DNA from: Aphrocallistes beatrix
Lineage: Eukaryota > Porifera > Hexactinellida > Sceptrulophora > Aphrocallistidae
NCBI GenBank assembly: GCA_963281255.1
Contig: OY725495.1
Span: 124,001 to 188,000, forward strand
Direction of reading: 5' to 3'
DNA: 64,000 nucleotides
Both the position numbers and the translations under genes were made by a program. Position 1 is the stretch's first letter; the number at the start of each line of letters is the position of its first letter. Shown here in pieces: positions 11,468-19,066 of this stretch. The notes under the pieces are model-generated. The model did not search any database and was not told the DNA's origin. It saw only the letters and a program-made list of their open reading frames with translations.

Positions 11468-13384
11468 TCAAAAGAGAATGTCCAATAGAAACAAACATGC
11501 AATTAACCAACCCAACAGTTGGAAAGAGTTCCTCAAACTAGTACCACCACCAGTTGGGCTAGTCCCAGTGGTTGCAGGTGAGAGTGTTGATGAAAATGTT
11601 GATGTGGCAGATGGAGAGATCATGATTTGAGAACAATCTAATGCTAGTTGTAGTTCAATTGGATAATGGTCACTCACATCCTCTGCAAAATCCTGTGTCA
11701 GACTGTAGAACGTCATAAAGTTGAATACACGAGCAGAACCAAGGATGAGGAACTGAGTGAGGTTAGAGTGGATGATGAAGTTGTCGTAAGTGCAGAAAGT
11801 GGAGCTCACAGTTGTATCAATGGCTCCCTTGTTAAAGAGAAATGTGAAGTCTGAGTCGAGGGTGAAATTCAGACTCATTGCTGCAGTATTACTCACGTAG
11901 GTGCAGTCTCCATTCAAATCCCCTAGCACCATGCCCTGAGAGGTGTTAAAAGCCGCACGAGCAGCTGGAAAGCTGTACAGATAGAGAGCATTAATCTCTG
12001 ACACAGCGTCATCTGGTTTCGCGTGGATAGCTTGCAGCCAGAACTGTTCACACTCTGACACATTAGCAGAACAGTTGTGCTGGAATAGAACAGAGTAAGG
12101 CTCTCTTTCAAACACGTCACTACCTGAGTCATCGAACTGGTGTGTGGCTATCACTCTCACTCGAGAAACACGATAGAAGAAGCTATACTGCTCTTTTGAG
12201 CTAGACCGCCCCGTGCGTGTACTCAGCTCCATAGCATACACGTCTCCTCCCGTAGCGTTGGCATTAACCAGATCCAACAACTGAAAAATAGCCGTCATAC
12301 TACTGTCCCGTATCTCCTGTATAAGCATTATATCGTACTGACGAGTTATGTTGGCTAGAACGGACATCACTTCACTCTTGCCTGCTTTGGTCCGTCCGAA
12401 TATTTGAATATTGAAAGCAGATATCTTCAAAGTAGAACAATTACCTAGTCTAGGTGGAATAGTGGGTGCAATCGGTTGAAGGGTAGGGATTTGAGAACAA
12501 TCTAATGCTAGCTGTAGTTCAATTGGATAATGGTCACTCACATCCTCTGCAAAATCCTGTGTCAGACTGTAGAACGTCATAAAGTTGAATACACGAGCAG
12601 AACCAAGGATGAGGAACTGAGTGAGGTTAGAGTGGATGATGAAGTTGTCGTAAGTGCAGAAAGTGGAGCTCACAGTTGTATCAATGACTCTCTTGTTAAA
12701 GAGAAATGTGAAGTCTGAGTCGAGGGTGAAATTCAGACTCATTGCTGCAGTATTACTCACGTAGGTGCAGTCTCCATTTAAGTCCCCTAGCACCATGCCC
12801 TGAGAGGTGTTAAAAGCCGCACGAGCAGCTGGAAAGCTGTACAGATAGAGAGCATTAATCTCTGACACAGCGTCATCTGGTTTCGTGTGGATAGCTTGCA
12901 GCCAGAACTGTTCACACTCTGACACATTAGCAGAACAGTTGTGCTGGAATAGAACAGAGTAAGGCTCTCTTTCAAACACGTCACTACCTGAGTCATCGAA
13001 CTGGTGCGTGGCTATCACTCTCACTCGAGAAACACGATAGAAGAAGCTATACTGCTCTTTTGAGCTAGACCGCCCCGTGCGTGTACTCAGCTCCATAGCA
13101 TACACGTCTCCGCCCGTAGCGTTGGCATTAACCAGATCCAACAACTGAAAAATAGCCGTCATACTACTGTCCCGTATCTCCTGTATAAGCATTATATCGT
13201 ACTGACGAGTTATGTTGGCTAAAACGGACATCACTTCACTCTTGCTTGCTTTGGTCCGTCCGAATATTTGAATATTGAAAGCAGATATCTTCAGAGGTAC
13301 GCAAGAAGAGTTGAGAGCGACAGAAGAGCCAAGTCGGATGAACAACCAAAGCAGAAAGCCAAGTGGAATATTTCCAGGTTTCAT
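11468..13384 (-). CDS. secreted or GPI-anchored protein with two tandem DNase I-like domains
   Basis: The 638-residue product starts at the Met before the signal peptide (MKPGNIPLGFLLWLFIRLG). An in-frame Met 13 codons upstream is possible but would bury the signal. Domain 1 (about 27-305) and domain 2 (about 320-595) are DNase I-family folds. Each has the FNIQIFG start, the catalytic Glu in LIQEIRD, the His in QAIH, the Asp/Asn in GDLNGDC and the terminal SDHYP motif, so both look catalytically intact. A Ser/Thr/Pro-rich linker and a hydrophobic C terminus (SFQLLGWLIACLFLLDILF) suggest a GPI anchor or membrane tail. The domains differ at only a handful of residues, so the duplication is very recent. 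The likely role is extracellular DNA hydrolysis. The secreted metallo-beta-lactamase-fold gene lies divergently next door. Confidence 0.85.
   Translation of the reverse strand: MKPGNIPLGFLLWLFIRLGSSVALNSSCVPLKISAFNIQIFGRTKASKSEVMSVLANITRQYDIMLIQEIRDSSMTAIFQLLDLVNANATGGDVYAMELSTRTGRSSSKEQYSFFYRVSRVRVIATHQFDDSGSDVFEREPYSVLFQHNCSANVSECEQFWLQAIHTKPDDAVSEINALYLYSFPAARAAFNTSQGMVLGDLNGDCTYVSNTAAMSLNFTLDSDFTFLFNKRVIDTTVSSTFCTYDNFIIHSNLTQFLILGSARVFNFMTFYSLTQDFAEDVSDHYPIELQLALDCSQIPTLQPIAPTIPPRLGNCSTLKISAFNIQIFGRTKAGKSEVMSVLANITRQYDIMLIQEIRDSSMTAIFQLLDLVNANATGGDVYAMELSTRTGRSSSKEQYSFFYRVSRVRVIATHQFDDSGSDVFEREPYSVLFQHNCSANVSECEQFWLQAIHAKPDDAVSEINALYLYSFPAARAAFNTSQGMVLGDLNGDCTYVSNTAAMSLNFTLDSDFTFLFNKGAIDTTVSSTFCTYDNFIIHSNLTQFLILGSARVFNFMTFYSLTQDFAEDVSDHYPIELQLALDCSQIMISPSATSTFSSTLSPATTGTSPTGGGTSLRNSFQLLGWLIACLFLLDILF
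11626..13294 (-). repeat. tandem direct duplication encoding the two DNase domains
   Basis: Segments 11626-12430 and 12490-13294 (about 805 bp each, offset 864 bp) are almost identical. By eye I count about ten substitutions and no indels. The offset is 288 codons, so the frame is kept. Most of the differences seen are silent or change one residue (for example GAIDTT versus RVIDTT). Confidence 0.9.
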
Positions 13385-13976
13385 ATTCTGAATAATCAAG
13401 AGGAAATAGAGATTGATAAACACCTACAAATGAAAATACTTGACTCAATCAGCTTATATTATATACTTTATTACCACGAACACCATGCGATGATGATTAG
13501 TGTGCTAACATAACTGTCATTTATCCTCGGTTTAGCAAGACGAATAATTAAATATCTGTAGCAGGCATATAGATCTCCAAATTTCTTTCAAGCTGTGTTA
13601 GTTCCAAATTTCTTTAAATGGTGGTGGCGATCGGGCCAGACTGCAAGGTATGTATTTTGAATTTTAGTTTCAAGATGTACCAGGATACGAATGGCCATCA
13701 AAGGATATAATTATTGGAATAACAATGATAAATCTAGTTCTGGTGAATATCATTTGTGTTTAGTTGTATAATACAAAAGTTTGCGGTTGGATGTATTCGA
13801 TAGGATGCGAGTAGAGAAACCACTTTCACTTCCACTAAAAACAAATTTCCATCCAATTCAGGTTTCAAAACAATACAATCTTATTTCAGAAACCCAACCA
13901 ATTTATCCGCCCATCGTTTCCATGAATTTTACGAACTGTATAAATTGCCCGTTGGGAGTAGAAAGATCAAAATAAA
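13385..13976. promoter_or_regulatory. divergent intergenic region between the DNase and MBL-fold genes
   Basis: About 590 bp separate the start codons of two secreted-protein genes read in opposite directions, so it must hold both promoters. It is AT-rich. No TATA box or factor site can be assigned with confidence. Confidence 0.35.
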
Positions 13977-15011
13977 ATGCATTCCTTTACTACTGCTATC
14001 TTCACGCTATATTTGTCCTTGTTTAACATCACTTATTGCGTCCAAAATGGAAGGAAAGTTCAGGTGAGTCTAGCTTCATTCAATCAGGCACAGGGCTGGG
14101 ATAAAGGGAACAAAGAACTCTCCATAGAGATGCTACCGTTGGGAGATGGAGACTCCACCGTAGTTACTTGCCCGAATGGAGACGTGGTTGTAATCGATAT
14201 GGGAAACCCCGGGAAACTTGGCTGGACAGAGTTAATGATCTCTTCATATCTCAAGAAAAAAATAAATAACGTTACAACCATCGTCATATCGCACGCAACT
14301 CCAGAGCATTTCAATTTTCTCCCCAAAGTATTCCATTTGAATACGACGAAATCTTTAACACGCATCATACTAGCTGGCAAATCGGACGACTATACAGACA
14401 GCAGCATCAAGAAGTGGATCACGTCCCATTCCAACATAGTCGAATTTGTGAATGATCAAAAGCCATGCATTAGTGAGTGTCGCTCGGCTCCACCTATCTG
14501 TAACGGATCAAAGAATGTTACTTTCAGATACCTTGGCGCTAATTTGGGAATGACAAAAGCTGGTCGAAGTATTATGATGCAAATAATTGCCCCTAATTTC
14601 CAGTTCCTACTGCCAGGAGATTTTCAGGGTGAAGACATCGAGGAGCTGATAGCTGCAGAATGGGATCGCCTTGGACAGCCAATCAAGTCTAATCACATGA
14701 AACTCTCGAGACATGGATCCACAAAGGATTGCAACAGTGACTATCTCCTTAATGGCGCCATGCCTGAGTTTGCATACACCAGTAACAGTTACCCGGGACA
14801 GAACCTTCAGTACCCAAGCTGCTCCACGATAGATCGGTTGCTCAAGATGAGAACAATCAGGAAGAGGAGCGAGACAGCTCCTTTCGCATGCTTCGACTCG
14901 GAGAATGAACAGGTTGATCAGTATAGAAGCTGGCCGTACCAAATCTACTCCACCGCTCCTGCAAAGGATGAACACCAGCTGATTTCAATCAGAGTCCCAG
15001 TCCCTCACTAA
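13977..15011 (+). CDS. secreted metallo-beta-lactamase-fold protein, ComEC-C-terminal-domain-like
   Basis: The 344-residue intronless protein has a signal peptide (about 1-22, MHSFTTAIFTLYLSLFNITY). Residues about 45-300 look like the metallo-beta-lactamase fold of ComEC/Rec2: LPLGDGDSTVVTCPNGDVVV, IDMGNPG, VISHATPEHFN, a LLPGDF motif and a later MKLSRHGS. In classic members the metal site is HxHxDH. Here it reads H-A-T-P-E-H, keeping the outer His residues while the inner His is Thr and the Asp is Glu. HGS near residue 245 and PGD near 217 are retained. Metal binding may therefore be altered rather than lost. ComEC homologues of this domain are implicated in handling extracellular DNA. A nuclease role here is inferred from the family and from the divergent DNase gene. 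Confidence 0.7.
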   Translation: MHSFTTAIFTLYLSLFNITYCVQNGRKVQVSLASFNQAQGWDKGNKELSIEMLPLGDGDSTVVTCPNGDVVVIDMGNPGKLGWTELMISSYLKKKINNVTTIVISHATPEHFNFLPKVFHLNTTKSLTRIILAGKSDDYTDSSIKKWITSHSNIVEFVNDQKPCISECRSAPPICNGSKNVTFRYLGANLGMTKAGRSIMMQIIAPNFQFLLPGDFQGEDIEELIAAEWDRLGQPIKSNHMKLSRHGSTKDCNSDYLLNGAMPEFAYTSNSYPGQNLQYPSCSTIDRLLKMRTIRKRSETAPFACFDSENEQVDQYRSWPYQIYSTAPAKDEHQLISIRVPVPH

Positions 15012-15494
15012 GTATCATCTTACAACAGCAAAATAATATCCTTGCAATCACTTCTAATCCTTAGGATACTATCCATTGTACATTTGGACGTAGATACTCC
15101 AATGCAAGCTTTGTAATCTAAATTAATATATCACCAGTTTTATGTATATTTATAATTTACTTAATAATTCTTTTATTATCAAATTAAATTATTGAAAAGA
15201 TTCCAATAATTGATGGCATCATCCCTGAGCAGTGAATCAAGCTTTTGTCTCATAAAAGAGTCATATGGAATTCCAGAAATTCTTGTCTTTGTTAGAGAAA
15301 ACTTATATATTTTATTCGGGTTCATCAGTCTATTGAATTGTAAGCCACCCTTGAGCAAAATGGATGGAATACATGGTGGATATAAGCGATTCGGATTCGT
15401 TAGAAAAATAGAGCACATACGGAACAACATTTATTTGACAATTACATTATCAACAAGTCAGTTAAACTACAATAAATAAGCTAACACACATACA
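15012..15494. other. intergenic region
   Basis: AT-rich spacer between two convergent genes. A minus-strand frame at 15179-15430 (83 codons) has an ordinary-looking composition but no recognisable domain, and overlaps an equally long plus-strand frame. I do not call it a gene. Confidence 0.35.
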
Positions 15495-15605
15495 GGGGGC
15501 AAAGTAGACAGGCCTAGATCTGTGACATCACAACGATAACGCGGCTAATCGCGAAGATGGACCTTTCGAGGCGGAATGGGAAGGAAGGGCTGAATGGCTA
15601 CCTAC
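15495..15605. repeat. 3' block duplicated downstream of both caspase-like genes, copy 1
   Basis: This stretch matches 17034-17147 along its whole length: GGGGGC, AAGTAGACAGGC, TAGATC, GTGA(T)GTCAC-like core, GCGAAGATG and so on up to CCTACC. Each copy sits immediately 3' of, or across the end of, a caspase-like coding region, so it probably belongs to the duplicated 3' UTR. Confidence 0.75.
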
Positions 15606-16638
15606 CAGCCTTTTTAGAACTCCGAGATTTTCCCTTGGGTCGCTTCTTGCTCGTCTTGGTCTTCGCTCCAGCCAGTCTGGGTCTCTTGCATGCGGGTTCA
15701 TCACTAGCACACGAATCGTGCTGAGATTTGAACTTACGTTTTGATTCGACTTGAGGGGACGGGATGTGCTTACCATTATCCAAGCTCTGTCGTGTGTCAT
15801 GCGAGTCTGTTTTTGGTGGCGAGAGGAAGTAGAGTTTGCATCTTAGAGTGTTGTTTTCGAGACTGACAATCTGTGTTGTGTTAGGTGGGAAGCCGGGGTT
15901 TTCTCTCATCATGCCAAATATGACTTTCTCCACATTGTTGTTGAACTCCTTGAAGAAGTTCAGGATATCTAGACCTCGGCCATACTTTTCATATTCGGAT
16001 GGTAGATGTTCTAAGATGAGAGAACCACTATCTACAGATCGCAAAGATTTCATGCCGTCAGGAGAAGTGTAGATGCTTAGCATGTTGGTATTACTGTAGA
16101 TTCCGTCCGTTTCTATCTGAGAAATTGGGAAGGCTTGCTCGTGTCTTGCTTTATTATCCAAAAGATCGCGACATTTGTTAAAGAGAATCAATTTAACTTT
16201 GTTAGCCATCGACCGAGTTTGAAGGATCTTATGCACATCTTCGTCGTTTAACTTCTTGCCATCGGATGTTTGTATGCTTTCAGTATTGCCATGGGAAGTG
16301 AATGCAAGGAATAATATGGAATCTTCCGGTCTGAGTCGAGCGTTCCAAAATGCTTTTGGGATGTCTTTCTCTTGAAATGCATCAGGTCTAGTTATGATGT
16401 CAAGGGCTAGCTTCGTCTCCTCCAACGTCTTATCCATTATCTTGTGAACCCGGAGATTTAGTAGTTTATAAAAACGTTCCAAATTTTGCATTTCTAATTC
16501 CGCTCCTTTACGCTCCATCTTCTTGTCAGGAAAATATTTGTACCCAAATATTACTGCTATCCCTGAGCTTCCATCCACATTTTCTCTCCTTACGCGGTAG
16601 TGTTTATCAGGAAAATATCTGCATTCACAGGTAGACAT
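15598..16638 (-). CDS. caspase-like cysteine protease homologue, copy A
   Basis: The 346-residue protein has a caspase p20/p10 fold starting near residue 24 (GIAVIFGYKYF). The catalytic His lies in AFTSHG. The Cys motif reads LILFNKCRD, where caspases normally have Q-A-C-R-G. The p10 part (SLRSVDSGSLILEHL ... YGRGLDILNFFKEFN) matches the caspase substrate-loop and LEIL-type segment. No CARD or death-effector prodomain precedes it. The tail (about 300-346) is strongly Lys/Arg-rich (KRPRLAGAKTKTSKKRPKGK) and could be a nuclear-localisation or nucleic-acid-binding region. The catalytic dyad is present, so it may be active, but the altered pentapeptide makes this uncertain. The coding end abuts a GTAGGTA sequence that could be a donor, so a further 3' exon is possible. 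Confidence 0.75.
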   Translation of the reverse strand: MSTCECRYFPDKHYRVRRENVDGSSGIAVIFGYKYFPDKKMERKGAELEMQNLERFYKLLNLRVHKIMDKTLEETKLALDIITRPDAFQEKDIPKAFWNARLRPEDSILFLAFTSHGNTESIQTSDGKKLNDEDVHKILQTRSMANKVKLILFNKCRDLLDNKARHEQAFPISQIETDGIYSNTNMLSIYTSPDGMKSLRSVDSGSLILEHLPSEYEKYGRGLDILNFFKEFNNNVEKVIFGMMRENPGFPPNTTQIVSLENNTLRCKLYFLSPPKTDSHDTRQSLDNGKHIPSPQVESKRKFKSQHDSCASDEPACKRPRLAGAKTKTSKKRPKGKSRSSKKAGR

Positions 16639-17033
16639 GGAGGCGTAGCACCAGTGGGAAGAAATATATCTAATCTCAATAAAGAAGATTGCATATAAGT
16701 TTAAAATTGCAAAATGAGTACTAACATTATCTAAGATTCACACTGGCTAGGAATGCGCATTACGAAGATTTCTCTATTGTTTTTGGTGGCAGCAAATTCG
16801 CTGATTAAGTTTGCAGTTAATATTAATGTTATAAAAATAGTACGACGGTAATCTCCAAAATTTCCAGTAAAATTATCACATTCGCACTTGCCCAATTGTC
16901 TAAATTTAGATTTACATTAACAGACCAACCATTCTTCACAAAACATATAAAAGTACAAAAGTTTCAAACAAAATTATAACAAAAAATATACAAAACCAAC
17001 CAAATTCGTAGCGAAGTATTATAATCATTGAAA
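16639..17033. other. spacer between the two caspase-like genes
   Basis: AT-rich, with no gene or repeat recognised. It should contain the promoter of copy A and the end of the copy B transcript. Confidence 0.35.
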
Positions 17034-17147
17034 AGGGGGCCAAGTAGACAGGCTTAGATCAGTGACGTCACAACAGTAACGAGGCGAATCGCGAAGATGT
17101 TATTTCGAGGGGGAATGGGCTGTGAAGGGTCGGATGGATACCTACCT
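17034..17147. repeat. 3' block duplicated downstream of both caspase-like genes, copy 2, with a perfect CRE palindrome
   Basis: Homologous to 15495-15605. It contains a perfect TGACGTCA palindrome at 17063-17070; the other copy has TGACATCA at 15523-15530. TGACGTCA is the classical CREB/ATF bZIP site, though here it sits 3' of genes and may be coincidental. Confidence 0.7.
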
Positions 17148-17189
17148 AACCTATTTGCTAACGAGCATAGGAAGGTAGTTGCCCTGATA

Positions 17190-18344
17190 TTAGGCGAAAA
17201 AATAAAAAATATTGCGTCTGGTGCGCGGACCTCCCGGTCTGAAGGTGTGGTGTGCCTTCTTATATTTTATTTTGCGGTGCGGAAACTTTTTGACTTTCGA
17301 ATTTCTCTCATCTTGAGTCAGCGGTGTCTCCGTGGTCTTCACCGAGTCATCCGGAGCGAAATTTCGCAGATCATCAGGTTTCTCTTCCTTCATCTGGTAA
17401 CTCTGCTCTGTTTCCATCATTTCTTCGCAACTCTCTTTGTAGGAAGGGACGGAAGGAAATATGAGATCTCGGGTCAAAGTCTCGGTCGTTTCAATGCATT
17501 GAGTTGCATTTTCCATTCCTTTCTCGTTTCGTACTTTCTGGTTTGTTTCTCCGAGCATTTGTTCACGAAAATCACGGATGAATTTTGACAGATCTCTACC
17601 ACGTCCGTAAGTCTTGAATGCTTTTGGCAGAGCCGAGATAACTAAAGATCCTGATTCCGAACTTCGAAAGGAAGAAGTCCCCATTGAACAGCTATTTATG
17701 GTAATGAAGTTACAGTTCGTTGAAGATTTTCTAAATGACACCTTGCCCACCCCGCCTGTACCATCAACTTCAACATCTCGCGGCAATTCAGACTCGTTAA
17801 ATTCTTCCATTCCTCGCGATGGCTCTGGCAGCGGGTAATATTTCTCATAAACATTTCCCTCAAATATTCGACATTTATTGAGAAATATGAACTTCGGCTT
17901 ACCACAGAGCAAAGGGCAATTATTCTCATTAAGATAGCTGGCAATATCGTGATCGGAGAATTCAATTTCATCTGCAGTCAGGAAGCAAAAGGATTTCCCG
18001 TGCGAGGTAACAGCTACCATTATTGTATCGTGCGTAGGGAGGAGTCGGGCGTCCCAGACAGTGTCAGGTATATTGGGGGGTTTGGTCTTCGGCGGGGCTG
18101 CAACGCATTTCAGTATATCGCGGATCTCCTGTGCTGTTGCGTCCTGGATCACGCAAGGCTTCAACGACAACATTTCGGCGAACGATTTCAAATTTTTGCA
18201 TTCTTCCAACGCACCTTTACGCTTATTGGAACCGCTTTCAAACTGACACATTCCGAAAATCAACGCAATCCCACAGTGACCCTCGTCATTCAAATGCAGT
18301 GGGTAGATTTTCTCAGGATAAAGTGGAACATTCCTCTCTGACAT
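17190..18344 (-). CDS. caspase-like cysteine protease homologue, copy B
   Basis: The 384-residue paralogue of the previous gene has the same order: GIALIFGMCQF near the N terminus, the catalytic His in AVTSHG, and the Cys in FIFLNKCRIF (again N-K-C-R instead of Q-A-C-R-G). The p10 segment is SSFRSSESGSLVISALPKAF with YGRGRDLSKFIRDF. An insertion of about 35 residues separates the p20 and p10 parts (EEFNESELPRDVEVDGTGG), which might be a processing linker. The C terminus is basic (KVKKFPHRKIKYKKAHHTFR). There is no prodomain. Copies A and B are adjacent, in the same orientation, and share a duplicated 3' block, so they arose by tandem duplication, but the proteins have diverged a great deal since. 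Confidence 0.75.
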   Translation of the reverse strand: MSERNVPLYPEKIYPLHLNDEGHCGIALIFGMCQFESGSNKRKGALEECKNLKSFAEMLSLKPCVIQDATAQEIRDILKCVAAPPKTKPPNIPDTVWDARLLPTHDTIMVAVTSHGKSFCFLTADEIEFSDHDIASYLNENNCPLLCGKPKFIFLNKCRIFEGNVYEKYYPLPEPSRGMEEFNESELPRDVEVDGTGGVGKVSFRKSSTNCNFITINSCSMGTSSFRSSESGSLVISALPKAFKTYGRGRDLSKFIRDFREQMLGETNQKVRNEKGMENATQCIETTETLTRDLIFPSVPSYKESCEEMMETEQSYQMKEEKPDDLRNFAPDDSVKTTETPLTQDERNSKVKKFPHRKIKYKKAHHTFRPGGPRTRRNIFYFFA

Positions 18345-19066
18345 GTTGTTGAACTTAGAGTTGATGTGTTAAATTTTAAAAATATTCTAGTGTTACACAC
18401 TGTATTAATAAAAAAAGTCAATTGATTGAAAGCTGGGCGATAGAAACTTATTCAAACGTGAATTCGAGTTTTATATAAATACGTTTCAGGGACTATTAGA
18501 ATCCACAAAGGATGCTATACAAAGTCGGTACACGTGTCGAGTTTGCTCATAATTTTACAGCTAAAAATAGTATGGGAATTTACTGGAAAGTACGGACTGC
18601 ATTCCAGGAAAGATAATAAATTAGAGCAGACAAATTAAAACTTATTCAGCTATTTATTATCGAACTATTTCCCATGGTTATTACCTCAAGAGATAAAAAT
18701 AGTAATAACGCAATAAGAGACATCTTGTTGTGAGACTTGTTGTTGAGTCTAGTTAGTTGTGCAAAACGATAAAATATTTAATTATAAATCCACGTTATGC
18801 TGAATTTTGGTTGATACTTACATAGAGGGACTTGTTAAATCCCTTCGCAAGTTCGGTATGTACAAGATAACTAACGACGTCACTATCATAAATATTCCAA
18901 CAAATTTTTATAATCAATCAATGAACAAAGTTGATGAAACACATGATAACTTACAACAAAGTGCTTGAACTAAAAGTTAAATTTGTGTGCATTTGAACGA
19001 TTATTGCAATTCAAACTCAATCCAGTCACAAGAAGGAAGCTTCAGGAACAAACCAAACCAGGCGAT
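18345..19066. other. intergenic region
   Basis: About 720 bp without a credible gene. It carries the promoter of caspase copy B and the 3' UTR of KLHL8. No repeat was recognised. Confidence 0.4.

Noticed and set aside
15179-15430. 83-codon minus-strand frame between the MBL-fold and caspase genes
   Set aside because: Composition is ordinary but there is no recognisable domain, and an equally long frame lies on the other strand. Transcript data could revive it.
17097-17588. 163-codon plus-strand frame
   Set aside because: Antisense to the 3' end of caspase copy B, which has clear catalytic motifs; no protein family seen on the plus strand.
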